Shown: positions 8,698 to 17,825, counted from the first letter of the stretch. The stretch: DNA of 64,000 nt from Pseudomonadota bacterium (GCA_021821195.1 JAKACT010000002.1:496001-560000); one strand, 5' to 3'. Notes: a model not told the origin generated them from the letters alone. Numbers and translations: made by a program.

Positions 8698-9879
8698 TCA
8701 GTCCTGCGGCACCCGCACCCAGCCTTCCATCAGCACCCGCGCGCTGCGGCTCATCACGGCGCGCGTCACCGCCCACTGGCCATCGACTTGTTCGACGGTT
8801 GCGCCGGCCGTCAGCGTGCCGGACGGGTGGCCGAAGCACACCCGCGCGCGGGTGCCGCCGCCGGCGGCCAGATTCACCAGCGTGCCCGGCACCGCTGCCG
8901 CGGTGGCGATGGCGACGGAAGCCGTGCCCATCATCGCGTGATGCAGCTTGCCCATCGACATCGCGCGCACGTTGAGGTCGATGCTGCCTGCGTCGATGCG
9001 CTTGCCGCTGGATGAGGTGTAGTCCCGCGCCGGCGCAACGAACGCCACCTTCGGCGTGTGCTGGCGGGTGGCCGCTTCTTCCGCCGTCTTGATCAGCCCC
9101 ATCCGCAGCGCGCCGGCCACGCGGATCGCTTCCAGCTTCGCCAGCGCGGCCTTGTCCTCGTTGATCGCCGGCTGCAGCTCGGTGCCGGCAAAGCCGATGT
9201 CGGCGGCGTTGACGAACACGGTGGGAATGCCGGCGGTGATCATCGTTGCCTTGAGCGTTCCCACGCCCGGCACCTCGAGATCATCGATCAGGTTGCCGGT
9301 GGGGAACATCGAGCCGCCATCGCCCTCGTCATCGGACGGGTCGACAAACTCCAGCACGATCTCGGCGGCGGGGAAGGTCACGCCGTCCAGTTCGAAATCG
9401 CCGGTCTCCTGCACCTGCCCGCCGCGTACCGGCACGTGCACCAGGATGGTCTTGCCGATGTTGGCCTGCCACACCCGCACGGTCACGGTGCCGTCCCGGG
9501 GGATGCGATCGGCGGGGATGAAGCCGTTGGCGATCGCGAACGGGCCGACCGCGGTGCTGAGGTTGCCGCAGTTGCCCGACCAGTCCACGAAGGCGGTGTC
9601 GATGCTGACCTGCCCGTACAGGTAGTCGACGTCGTGGTCGGGCACGCTGGCGGCGGCGATGATCACGCACTTGGACGTGGACGAGGTGGCCCCGCCCATG
9701 CCGTCGGTGTGCTTGCCGTAGGGGTCGGGCGAGCCGATCACCCGCAGCAGCAGCGCATCGCGCGCCGGCCCCGGCACCCGCGCCGCTTCCGGCAGGTCGT
9801 CGCGCCTGAAGAACACGCCCTTGGAGGTGCCGCCGCGCATGTAGGTGGCGGGGATGCGCAGTTGCGGAAGCGATGACAT
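8698..9879 (-). CDS. prpF: 2-methylaconitate cis-trans isomerase
   Basis: This 393-residue protein of the PrpF family (diaminopimelate-epimerase fold) isomerises 2-methylaconitate so that AcnD-type dehydratases can serve the methylcitrate cycle. Family features are PATYMRGGTSKGVFF at the N-terminus, the DWSGNCGNLSTAVGPFA active-site segment with a catalytic Cys, and MGKLHHAMMGTASV. It is last in the cluster acnD-clc-prpD-prpF, 60 bp after prpD. No strong ribosome-binding site is visible. Confidence 0.93.
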   Translation of the reverse strand: MSSLPQLRIPATYMRGGTSKGVFFRRDDLPEAARVPGPARDALLLRVIGSPDPYGKHTDGMGGATSSTSKCVIIAAASVPDHDVDYLYGQVSIDTAFVDWSGNCGNLSTAVGPFAIANGFIPADRIPRDGTVTVRVWQANIGKTILVHVPVRGGQVQETGDFELDGVTFPAAEIVLEFVDPSDDEGDGGSMFPTGNLIDDLEVPGVGTLKATMITAGIPTVFVNAADIGFAGTELQPAINEDKAALAKLEAIRVAGALRMGLIKTAEEAATRQHTPKVAFVAPARDYTSSSGKRIDAGSIDLNVRAMSMGKLHHAMMGTASVAIATAAAVPGTLVNLAAGGGTRARVCFGHPSGTLTAGATVEQVDGQWAVTRAVMSRSARVLMEGWVRVPQD

Positions 9880-9939
9880 GGCGGGGCCTGCAGTGGGTGC
9901 GGGTGCCTATTTTCGCGCCTTGCCGGCGCCGGTGCGAGT

Positions 9940-11376
9940 TCAACCCGCCAGCAGGTCCATGAAATCGCGCACCGGCATGGCTTCCAGCCGCGCCTGGTCC
10001 AGCGCCACGTCGAGGATGCGCTGCTGGCGCTCGGCGTCGAAACGTCGCGCGAGGTTGCGGCGGAACTTTTCCTCCAGCAGCGGCAGGCCCTCGTCGCGGC
10101 GGCGCGGATGGCCGATGGGGTATTCCACCAGCACCTCGTCCAGCGCGCTGCCGTCCCTGAAGTGGATGGTCAGGCCATTGGCGATACTGCGCTTGTCGGG
10201 GTCGTGGTAATCGGCGGTGAACCGCGGCTCCTCGACGCAGCGGATGCGCGCGCGCAGGGCGTCGATGCGCGGGTCGGCGGCGATGGCGTCGTCGTAGTCT
10301 TCGGCGGTCAGGCGGCCGAACAGCAGCGGCACCGCGACCATGTACTGGATGCAGTGATCGCGGTCGGCGGGGTTATCAAGAGGGCCGTGCTTGTCGATGA
10401 TGCGCATGCACGCGGCCTGGGTGCGGATGACGATCTTTTCGATGTCGTCCACGCTGCGGCCCAACGCCTCGAGTTTCTGGTGCAGCGCCATCGCCGCCTC
10501 CACCGCGCTCTGCGCGTGGAACTCGGCCGGGTAGCTGATCTTGAACAGCACGTTCTCGATCACGTAGCTGCCGTACTCGCGCTCGAAGCGGAACGCCCGG
10601 CCCTGGAAGCTCACGTCGTAGAAGCCCCACGCCGGCGCGGTGAGCGCGCCGGGATAGCCCATCTCGCCGGTCTGCGCGATCAGCGCCAGCCGCACCGCGC
10701 GCGAACAGGCATCGCCGGCGGCCCAGCTCTTGCGCGAGCCGGTGTTGGGCGCGTGCCGGTAGGTGCGCAGGCTTTGGCCATCCACGAACACCTGCGACAG
10801 CGCCGCCAGTGCCTGCTCGCGGCTGAGCCCGAGCAGCGACGACACCACCGCGGTGGAGGCCAGCTTCACCAGCGCGACGTGGTCCAGCCCGACCTGGTTG
10901 AAGGAGTTCTTCAGCGCCATCACGCCCTGGATCTCGTGCGCCTTGATCGCGCAGGCCAGCACCTCGCGCATGGTCAGCGGCGCGCCGCCGCGGCTGCGCC
11001 AGTCGGCCACGGCGAGGATGGCGCCGAGGTTGTCGGACGGGTGGCCCCATTCGGCGGCTAGCCAGGTGTCGTTGAAGTCCAGCCAGCGGATCGCCGCGCC
11101 GATGTCGAACGCGGCCTTGACGGGATCCAACTGGAAGCCGGTGCCGGGCACGCGCGCGCCGTTGTCCAGCGTGGCGCCGGGCACCAGCGGGCCCAACAGC
11201 TTCGTGCAGGCGGGATGCTCCAGCGCTTCCAGCGCGCAGCCCAGCGAGTCGATCAGCACCAGCCGCGCGCTGCGCCAGGCCAGGTCGGAGGCCGGCTGGA
11301 AATCGCGGGCGTAATCGACGATGTCGACCAGCACTTGGTCCCATTCGACCCTGGAAGACGGCAAAGGCGAGGACAT
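9940..11376 (-). CDS. prpD: 2-methylcitrate dehydratase (MmgE/PrpD family)
   Basis: This 478-residue MmgE/PrpD-family enzyme dehydrates 2-methylcitrate in propionate oxidation. It shows SLGCALEALEHPAC, WLDFNDTWLAAEWGHPSDN and the conserved GSRKSWAAGDACSRAV. The ATG has GGGAG seven bases upstream. The start is just downstream of a palindrome (11399-11413), which suggests an internal, separately regulated promoter behind clc. It is unusual that PrpD coexists with the alternative AcnD/PrpF route in one cluster. Confidence 0.93.
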   Translation of the reverse strand: MSSPLPSSRVEWDQVLVDIVDYARDFQPASDLAWRSARLVLIDSLGCALEALEHPACTKLLGPLVPGATLDNGARVPGTGFQLDPVKAAFDIGAAIRWLDFNDTWLAAEWGHPSDNLGAILAVADWRSRGGAPLTMREVLACAIKAHEIQGVMALKNSFNQVGLDHVALVKLASTAVVSSLLGLSREQALAALSQVFVDGQSLRTYRHAPNTGSRKSWAAGDACSRAVRLALIAQTGEMGYPGALTAPAWGFYDVSFQGRAFRFEREYGSYVIENVLFKISYPAEFHAQSAVEAAMALHQKLEALGRSVDDIEKIVIRTQAACMRIIDKHGPLDNPADRDHCIQYMVAVPLLFGRLTAEDYDDAIAADPRIDALRARIRCVEEPRFTADYHDPDKRSIANGLTIHFRDGSALDEVLVEYPIGHPRRRDEGLPLLEEKFRRNLARRFDAERQQRILDVALDQARLEAMPVRDFMDLLAG

Positions 11377-11398
11377 GGGCGCACTCCCGTAGCAATCA

Positions 11399-11413
11399 GT
11401 ACCGTAATGGTAC
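11399..11413. promoter_or_regulatory. candidate operator GTACC-N5-GGTAC upstream of prpD
   Basis: The inverted repeat AGTACC GTAAT GGTACT (six-base arms) fills the 41-bp gap between clc and prpD, ending 22 bp before the prpD start. On the prpD strand it is followed by GATT, as in the copy at 4008-4022. Confidence 0.4.
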
Positions 11414-11417
11414 TCTT

Positions 11418-12764
11418 TCACGGGCGTTGGCGACGTCGCTTCTGTAGCCAGCGCAGCAATCCGTACGACAGCCGCACTTTCTCCTCGCCCACCGGCAGCC
11501 CGGGGTGGGCAAAAATCCATGAGGATTTGCTGAAGGCGATCTGCTGCTCGGGGTACACGCTGCGGTGGCCGATGACGAGGTAGGCGGCCACGCAGGCGCC
11601 GGCCACGTACAGGAGGGTGTCGGCACCGAACAGTTCGGCGCCCATCACGATGGCCGAGATCGGCGCATTCGACGCGGACGCGAGCACCGCCACGAACCCG
11701 ACCGCCGCCCCCAGTGCCGACGATATCCCCAGCCATGGCGCAAACGCCGCGCCGGCCAACGCGCCCAGCACGAACTGCGGGGTGATGATGCCGCCGTAAA
11801 AACCGGAGCCCAGCGTGATCGCCACCAGCAGCGCTTTCCAGAAGAATGCGGTGGCGGGGATATCGGCGCCGGCCAGTGCGCGCTCCATGACCGGCAAGCT
11901 CAGGCCGAGGTAGTCGGTGGGGACAACCAACACCAGCAGCGCCAGCAGCAGCCCGCCCAGCGTCGGCAGCAGCGGGGGCCACAACGCCCAGCGCGCGCGT
12001 AGCCGTGCGGTGACGCGCCGCGCCACCCGCAGCAATTCCACGAACAGCCAGGCCACGCCGCCGCAGAGGATGCCGAGCAGCACGGTTTTCAGGAACAGCA
12101 GTTCCGTGAACTGGCCGGCGATGCTGATGTGATAGGCCGGGTACGGAACCCCGAGGCCGCGCGATACCTGCAGTGCGGCCACGCCGGCGACGATGCCGGG
12201 GAACAGGAAGTCGTGGCGGATGCGGCCGATGGCCAGCATTTCCACCCCGTAGATGGCCCCGGCGATCGGGGTGCCGAACACGCTTGCGAAGCCGGCGCTG
12301 ACCCCGCAGGCCAGCAGCCGCTTGCGCATCTCCCGGTTGAGCCGCAGCACCCGGCCGATGGCCGCGGCGAGGCTGGCGCCGATATGCGAACACGGCCCTT
12401 CCTTGCCGGCCGAGCCGCCGCAGCCCAGTGTCACCAGTGCGGCCACGGGCTTGATCCACATGGTGCGGAACGGCAGCTTTCCCTGTTGCTCGTTCACGGC
12501 CACGATGGGGTTGTCGCTGAACGTGCTGCGCCGCAGCCGATAGCCGTAGTGCAGCAGCAAGCCATTCACCAGTCCGCCTAGCGGCAGCAGCAGGGCCAAC
12601 CACCACCAGGGCGCGGCATACAGGCGGCCTTCGCTGGCGAACAGGACGCGCAGGAACAGCGTGCAGCCCAGCCCGACCACCGCGCCGGTGCAGCTGGCCA
12701 ATACCAGCCACTGTAGCACCGTGGCCAGCATGACCAGCGGTTCGGTCAGGCGAAAGCGCGGCAT
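11418..12764 (-). CDS. CLC-family chloride channel/antiporter
   Basis: This 448-residue polytopic membrane protein has the CLC fold. The gating-glutamate motif appears as GSAGKEGPCSHIGAS, a conserved Glu follows in PIAGAIYGVEM (matching the proton-glutamate segment of E. coli ClcA), and the helix-N motif reads GGIITPQFVLGALAG. The usual GSGIP selectivity motif is not obvious. There are no C-terminal CBS domains. The start lies only four bases after the acnD stop, so it is co-transcribed with acnD. Its place inside a propionate operon is odd; a role in charge or anion balance is my inference. Confidence 0.88.
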   Translation of the reverse strand: MPRFRLTEPLVMLATVLQWLVLASCTGAVVGLGCTLFLRVLFASEGRLYAAPWWWLALLLPLGGLVNGLLLHYGYRLRRSTFSDNPIVAVNEQQGKLPFRTMWIKPVAALVTLGCGGSAGKEGPCSHIGASLAAAIGRVLRLNREMRKRLLACGVSAGFASVFGTPIAGAIYGVEMLAIGRIRHDFLFPGIVAGVAALQVSRGLGVPYPAYHISIAGQFTELLFLKTVLLGILCGGVAWLFVELLRVARRVTARLRARWALWPPLLPTLGGLLLALLVLVVPTDYLGLSLPVMERALAGADIPATAFFWKALLVAITLGSGFYGGIITPQFVLGALAGAAFAPWLGISSALGAAVGFVAVLASASNAPISAIVMGAELFGADTLLYVAGACVAAYLVIGHRSVYPEQQIAFSKSSWIFAHPGLPVGEEKVRLSYGLLRWLQKRRRQRP

Positions 12765-12768
12765 GGGC

Positions 12769-15384
12769 TCAGCCGGTGCTGCTGGCGTCCATGAAATCCT
12801 GCGCGAACCGCTGCAGCACGCCGCCGGCGGCGTAGATGTGCACGTCCTCGTCGGAATCCAGCCGGCAGGTGACCGGCACCTCGACGGTTGCGCCATCGCG
12901 GCGATGGATGCGCAGCGCCAGGGTGGCGCCGGGCGCCGGCGTGCCGGCGACGTCGAAGGTCTCGCTGCCGTCGATGCCCAGCGTCAGCCGGGTGGTGCCG
13001 GGCTGGAATTGCAGCGGCAGCACACCCATGCCGACGAGGTTGGTGCGGTGGATGCGCTCGAAGCCTTCGGCCACGATCGCCTCCACGCCCGCCAGCCGCA
13101 CGCCCTTGGCCGCCCAGTCGCGCGAACTGCCCTGGCCGTAGTCTGCGCCGGCGATGATGATCAGCGGCTGGCGACGCGCCATGTAGGTTTCGATCGCCTC
13201 CCACATCCGCACCACCTTGCCGTCCGGCTCGATCCGCGCCAGCGAACCCTGGCGCACGCTGCCGTCTTCGTTGCGCACCATTTCGTTGAGCAGCTTCGGG
13301 TTGGCGAAGGTGGCGCGCTGCGCGGTGAGGTGATCGCCGCGGTGGGTGGCGTAGGAATTGAAGTCCTCTTCCGGCAGGCCCATCTTCGCTAGGTATTCAC
13401 CGGCGGCGCTGGAAGCCAGGATCGCGTTGGACGGCGACAGGTGGTCAGTGGTGATGTTGTCGCCCAGCACCGCCAGCGCGCGCATGCCGGCAAGCGTGCG
13501 CTCGCCCGCCAGCGCGCCTTCCCAGTACGGCGGGCAGCGGATGTAGGTGCTCTGCGGACGCCAGTCGTACAGCGGCTTGGCCTGCTGGCCGCGCGCGCGC
13601 GGCGCGAACATCGGCTCGTACACCCTGCGGAACTGCTCCGGCTTGACGCTGGCCTTCACCACCGCGTCGATCTCGGCGTCGCTCGGCCAGATGTCCTTGA
13701 GCCGCACTGCGTTGCCGTCGCGGTCGATGCCTAGCACGTCCTTCTCGATGTCGAAGCGCACGGTGCCGGCAATGGCGTAGGCGATCACCAGCGGCGGCGA
13801 GGCCAGGAACGCCTGCTTCGCATACGGATGGATGCGGCCGTCGAAGTTGCGGTTGCCGGACAGCACCGCGGTGACGTACAGGTCGCGCTCGATCACTTCC
13901 TCCTGGATGGCCGGGTCCAGCGCGCCGCTCATGCCGTTGCAGGTGGTGCAGGCGAAGCCGACGATGCCGAAGCCCAGCTGTTCCAGCTCGGGCAGCAGCT
14001 TGGCTTCCTCGAGGTACAGCTGCACCGCCTTCGAGCCGGGCGCCAGCGAGCTCTTCACCCACGGCTTGCGGGCCAGCCCGCGCGCGTTGGCATTGCGCGC
14101 CAGCAGGCCGGCGGCGATCACGTTGCGCGGGTTGGAGGTATTGGTGCAGCTGGTGATGGCGGCGATGATCACCGCGCCGTCGGGGATCAGGCCGCGGGCT
14201 TCTTCCTCGCGCGCGGCTTCCAGCTTGGTTTCGTCGGCGATTCCACGCTCGGCCAGCGCCGTCACCGGCAGCCGGCGGTGCGGGTTGCTGGGGCCTGCCA
14301 GCGTGCGGGTGACGCTGGATAGGTCGAAATGCAGGGTGCGCTCGTACTGTGCGTGCAGCAGGTCGTCGGCCCAGAAGCCGGCGGTCTTGGCGTAGGTTTC
14401 GACCAGCGCCACCTGCGCGTTGTCGCGACCGGTCAGGCGCAGGTAGTCCAGGGTGTTGCCGTCGATGAAGAACATCGCCGCGGTGGCGCCGTACTCCGGC
14501 GCCATGTTGGAAATCGTGGCGCGGTCGCCGATGGTCAGCGCCGAAGCGCCTTCGCCGCGGAACTCCAGGTACGCGCCCACCACCTTCTGCTGGCGCAGGA
14601 ATTCGGTCAGCGCCAGCACCACGTCGGTGGCGGTGATGCCGGGGCCGGGGCGGCCGCTGAGTTCCACCGCCACGATGTCGGGCAGGCGCATCATCGAGGC
14701 GCGGCCCAGCATCACGCTTTCCGCTTCCAGCCCGCCGACGCCCACGGCGATCACGCCCAGCGCATCCACGTGCGGCGTGTGCGAATCGGTGCCCACGCAG
14801 GTATCCGGGAAGGCCACGCCATCGTGGGTGTAGATCACCGGCGACATCTTCTCCAGGTTGATCTGGTGCATGATCCCGTTGCCCGCCGGGATCACGTCGA
14901 CGTTGTCGAAGGCCAGCCGGCACCACTCGATGAAGTCGAAGCGGTCGGCGTTGCGGCGATCCTCGATGGCGCGGTTCTTGGCGAATGCCTGCGGGTCGAA
15001 GCCCGGTGCTTCCACCGCCAGCGAGTGGTCGACGATCAGCTGCACCGGCACCACCGGGTTGACCTGCGCCGGGTCGCCGCCGGCCGCGGCGATGGCTTCG
15101 CGCAGGCCGGCCAAGTCGACCAGCGCGGTTTGGCCGAGGATGTCGTGGCAGACCACGCGCGCCGGGAACCACGGGAAGTCGAGGTCGCGGCGGCGTTCGA
15201 CCAGCTGCAGCAGGTAGTCGTTGATGCGGGTCGGCTCGGCCTTGCGCACGATGTTCTCGGCGTGCACCCGCGCGGTGTACGGCAGCCCTGCCCACGCGCC
15301 CGGCTTGAGGGCTTCCACCGCCTCGCGCGCGTCGAAATAATCCAGGGCGGTGCCGGGCAGGTATTTGCGGTAGCTGGTGTTCAT
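12769..15384 (-). CDS. acnD: 2-methylcitrate dehydratase, Fe/S-dependent (AcnD)
   Basis: This 871-residue aconitase-family enzyme is of the AcnD type, which dehydrates (2S,3S)-2-methylcitrate and works with PrpF. The start MNTSYRKYLPGTALDYFD is typical of AcnD. Cluster ligands are visible in SCTNTSN and CTTCNG. The swivel domain contains YGQGSSRDWAAKG. A second ATG one codon upstream (15387) is equally possible, and no strong ribosome-binding site decides. It heads the minus-strand cluster and is divergent from dusA. prpB and prpC are not in the window. Confidence 0.93.
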   Translation of the reverse strand: MNTSYRKYLPGTALDYFDAREAVEALKPGAWAGLPYTARVHAENIVRKAEPTRINDYLLQLVERRRDLDFPWFPARVVCHDILGQTALVDLAGLREAIAAAGGDPAQVNPVVPVQLIVDHSLAVEAPGFDPQAFAKNRAIEDRRNADRFDFIEWCRLAFDNVDVIPAGNGIMHQINLEKMSPVIYTHDGVAFPDTCVGTDSHTPHVDALGVIAVGVGGLEAESVMLGRASMMRLPDIVAVELSGRPGPGITATDVVLALTEFLRQQKVVGAYLEFRGEGASALTIGDRATISNMAPEYGATAAMFFIDGNTLDYLRLTGRDNAQVALVETYAKTAGFWADDLLHAQYERTLHFDLSSVTRTLAGPSNPHRRLPVTALAERGIADETKLEAAREEEARGLIPDGAVIIAAITSCTNTSNPRNVIAAGLLARNANARGLARKPWVKSSLAPGSKAVQLYLEEAKLLPELEQLGFGIVGFACTTCNGMSGALDPAIQEEVIERDLYVTAVLSGNRNFDGRIHPYAKQAFLASPPLVIAYAIAGTVRFDIEKDVLGIDRDGNAVRLKDIWPSDAEIDAVVKASVKPEQFRRVYEPMFAPRARGQQAKPLYDWRPQSTYIRCPPYWEGALAGERTLAGMRALAVLGDNITTDHLSPSNAILASSAAGEYLAKMGLPEEDFNSYATHRGDHLTAQRATFANPKLLNEMVRNEDGSVRQGSLARIEPDGKVVRMWEAIETYMARRQPLIIIAGADYGQGSSRDWAAKGVRLAGVEAIVAEGFERIHRTNLVGMGVLPLQFQPGTTRLTLGIDGSETFDVAGTPAPGATLALRIHRRDGATVEVPVTCRLDSDEDVHIYAAGGVLQRFAQDFMDASSTG

Positions 15385-15460
15385 CATGGCGGGCAGGCAG
15401 TGGTCGAACGGACCGCCTATTCTCGCGCATCGCGGCGGGGCCTGCCCCGGCCTCCGTACA

Positions 15461-16471
15461 ATGCGCGGCGTGAACGCCTCCCCCGCCATTCCCGCCGACC
15501 AGTTGCGCCTGTCCGTCGCCCCGATGATGGATTGGACGGATTCGCACTGCCGCGTGTTCCACCGGCTGCTGGCGCCCGGCGCGCGGCTGTATTCGGAAAT
15601 GGTGCATGCCAACGCGGTGGTGCTGGGCGACCGCGCGCGGCTGCTGGCGATGGATCCGTGCGAGCACCCGGTGGCGCTGCAGCTGGGCGGCAGCGAGCCG
15701 GCGCTGCTGGCGCAGGCGGCGCGGATCGGCGCCGACTGGGGCTATGACGAGATCAACCTCAACTGCGGCTGCCCGTCCGACCGCGTGCAGGCCGGCCGCT
15801 TCGGCGCCTGCCTGATGCGCGAGCCGGGGCTGGTGGCCGAGTCGGTGGCGGCGATGATCGCCGCGGTGCCGGGGGTGCCGGTCACGGTGAAGTGCCGGCT
15901 GGGCGTGGATGACGACCATGAGTGGGAGCGTTTCATCGCCTTCATCGACACCATCGCCGAAGCCGGCTGCCGAATGTTCGTGGTGCACGCGCGCAATGCC
16001 TGGCTGAAGGGGCTAAGCCCGAAGGAAAACCGCGAGGTGCCGCCGCTACGCTACGACTGGGCCTACCGGCTCAAGCGCGAACGGCCGCGGCTGCAGGTGG
16101 TCGTCAACGGCGGCATCGCCGATGCGGACGAGGCCACCACGCACCTGGACCATGTCGATGGCGCGATGCTCGGCCGCGCCGCCTACCACACGCCCTACCT
16201 GCTGCACCGGCTCGACGCGCGCTGGTCCGGCGGTGCGCCGCGCACCCGCGCCGAGCTGCTGCGGGCCTATCGCCCCTACGTCGAGGCGCAGCTCGCCAAC
16301 GGCGTGTTCCTCAAGCACATCACCCGCCACCTGCTGGGGCTGTTCGCCGGCCAGCCCGGCGGACGCGCTTTCCGGCAGGTCCTCAGCGAAGGCGCGCACC
16401 GGCCCGGTGCCGATTGGTCGCTGGTCGAACAGGCCCTGTCCCAGACCGAACGCGAGCCCTTGCCGACATGA
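15461..16471 (+). CDS. dusA: tRNA-dihydrouridine(20/20a) synthase
   Basis: This FMN enzyme (336 residues) reduces U20/U20a in the tRNA D-loop. It shows the Dus signatures SVAPMMDWTD, NLNCGCPSDRVQAGRFGACLM (catalytic Cys) and VHARNAWLKGLSPKENR, the last being specific to DusA. The start is taken at ATG 15461; a GTG three codons later (15470) is an alternative. The stop overlaps the next start as ATGA, so the two genes are translationally coupled. Confidence 0.93.
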   Translation: MRGVNASPAIPADQLRLSVAPMMDWTDSHCRVFHRLLAPGARLYSEMVHANAVVLGDRARLLAMDPCEHPVALQLGGSEPALLAQAARIGADWGYDEINLNCGCPSDRVQAGRFGACLMREPGLVAESVAAMIAAVPGVPVTVKCRLGVDDDHEWERFIAFIDTIAEAGCRMFVVHARNAWLKGLSPKENREVPPLRYDWAYRLKRERPRLQVVVNGGIADADEATTHLDHVDGAMLGRAAYHTPYLLHRLDARWSGGAPRTRAELLRAYRPYVEAQLANGVFLKHITRHLLGLFAGQPGGRAFRQVLSEGAHRPGADWSLVEQALSQTEREPLPT

Positions 16472-17379
16472 TCACCCGCGACATCGACGCCTTCTTCGCA
16501 CTTGCCCGCGCTGCTGCGCCCGACTTCGGCCCGGCCACCGCGCGCGCCGCTTTCTTGGTCGCGCCGGACGGCTTCCGCCTGGCCGAGCAGTCGGCGCGCG
16601 ACAACGCCTACATGGCCGATGCCGCGGCGTTCGACGCCGCCCGCGCCTCGGCCCAGCACCGCGAACTGCAGCGCGCGCTGTCGGCGGTGCTGCCGACGAT
16701 CTGCTTCGCCGGCAGCCCCGACACCCCCGATGCGCTGTTCCCCAACAACGTGTTCGGCACCGCGCCCGGACGCTATGTCGTCGGCCGCATGCGCCACGAA
16801 GTGCGCCAGCGCGAAGCCGCACGCAGCGACATCCGCGCGTTCTTCCGCGACGTGCTGGGCCGGCAGGAAATCGACCTCTCCATCCAGCCGCACGCCTGCG
16901 AGCTGACCGGCGCGCTGGTGATCGACCGCGCCCGCGGGCTGGGCTTCTGCGGCCTGTCCGAGCGCTGCGATGAGGCCGGGGCAAAGCTGATGCACGAGGC
17001 GTTCGGCCTGCGCGCCACCCTGCTGTTCGACCTTGCCCCCGGCGAATACCACACCAACGTGGTGCTGGCGGTGCTGGCCGGGCGCGCGGCGGTGGTCTGC
17101 CCGGCAGGTTTCGCCGAGCCGGCGGTGGCCGACGCCATCGCCACCCTGTACGCGCCCCACGCGGTGGCCTGCAACGCCGCCGAACACGCCGCCTTCGTCG
17201 CCAACTGCATCGCCCTGTCGCCGGACACGGTGTGGATGAGCGCGGCGGCGGACAAGGCGTTGGCGCCGGCGCATCGCGCACAGCTGGCCGCGGCCGGGTT
17301 CCGCGTCGAGGCGGTCGAGCTAGAGGCGATCGAGGCGGCCGGTGGGTCGCTGCGCTGCTGCATCGGCGAGATCTTCTGA
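16468..17379 (+). CDS. amidinotransferase-superfamily hydrolase (CtlX/DDAH-like)
   Basis: This 303-residue protein of the guanidino-group-modifying fold resembles CtlX/arginine-deiminase-related proteins. Diagnostic pieces are FPNNVFGT, the ELTGALVID strand (catalytic Glu/Asp), GFCGLSERCD, a His in GEYHTNVVLAV, and the C-terminal nucleophile region GGSLRCCIGEIF with two adjacent Cys. The likely reaction is hydrolysis of arginine, citrulline or a methylated arginine; the exact substrate is not deducible. It overlaps dusA by four bases. Confidence 0.85.
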   Translation: MITRDIDAFFALARAAAPDFGPATARAAFLVAPDGFRLAEQSARDNAYMADAAAFDAARASAQHRELQRALSAVLPTICFAGSPDTPDALFPNNVFGTAPGRYVVGRMRHEVRQREAARSDIRAFFRDVLGRQEIDLSIQPHACELTGALVIDRARGLGFCGLSERCDEAGAKLMHEAFGLRATLLFDLAPGEYHTNVVLAVLAGRAAVVCPAGFAEPAVADAIATLYAPHAVACNAAEHAAFVANCIALSPDTVWMSAAADKALAPAHRAQLAAAGFRVEAVELEAIEAAGGSLRCCIGEIF

Positions 17380-17415
17380 GGCGGCGGGCAAGAAACTGAA
17401 CGGCGCGCTATCCTG

Positions 17416-17442
17416 TTCAGGAAACTTCAGGGCTGATTCACC
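17416..17442 (+). promoter_or_regulatory. direct-repeat site upstream of the PepSY/PhoP/PhoQ operon
   Basis: Three similar hexamers, TTCAGG (17416), TTCAGG (17426) and TTCACC (17437), lie 10 and 11 bp apart, on one face of the helix. This arrangement is typical of OmpR/PhoB-class regulators and may be an autoregulatory site for the response regulator downstream. Confidence 0.35.
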
Positions 17443-17492
17443 CCCTGCTTCCAAGAATGGCCCCGTACCTGCCTTCCAAAGCCAGTCACGCC

Positions 17493-17825
17493 ATGCCCCG
17501 CATTCCGACCGTCCTGCCCACCCTGTTCGCCGCCGTCCTGCTGACGGCGTCGTCGCTGGCGATGGCGCAGCAGGCGCCGCCGCCGTCGCGTGACCGTGAG
17601 CCAGAGCGCGAGCAGCAGCCGCCACGCGGCAGCCTGTCCGATGCAGTGCGCCGGGTCGAGCGCAATACCCGTGGCGAAGTGCTGTCGGCCGAGCGCGTCC
17701 AGTACGACGGCCGCGACATGCACCGGGTCAAGGTGGTGGACGATCAGGGCCGGGTGCGGGTGTTCATGCAGGACCCGGCCCGTCGCGACCGAACGGCGCC
17801 GCGGCCGCCGCGCGACGACGAATAG
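17493..17825 (+). CDS. small periplasmic PepSY-like protein
   Basis: This 110-residue exported protein has a signal peptide (cleavage near LAMAQQ, about residue 26), a Pro/Arg/Glu-rich spacer, then one PepSY-like unit: VRRVERNTRGEVLSAERVQ followed by DMHRVKVVDDQGRVRVFM. PepSY domains often sit in periplasmic regulators. It precedes a PhoP/PhoQ-like pair with a gap of about 33 bp, so it may sense or tune the kinase. An ATG 12 codons upstream (17457) is in frame but would lengthen the signal sequence. Confidence 0.75.
   Translation: MPRIPTVLPTLFAAVLLTASSLAMAQQAPPPSRDREPEREQQPPRGSLSDAVRRVERNTRGEVLSAERVQYDGRDMHRVKVVDDQGRVRVFMQDPARRDRTAPRPPRDDE

Noticed and set aside
10108-11061. 317-codon plus-strand frame opposite prpD
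   Set aside because: Antisense shadow; prpD has full family motifs in the opposite frame.
11399-11413. Weak terminator after the clc gene
   Set aside because: The arms are only six bases, AT-containing, with no T-run, and the same palindrome sits upstream of another gene, so an operator is more likely.
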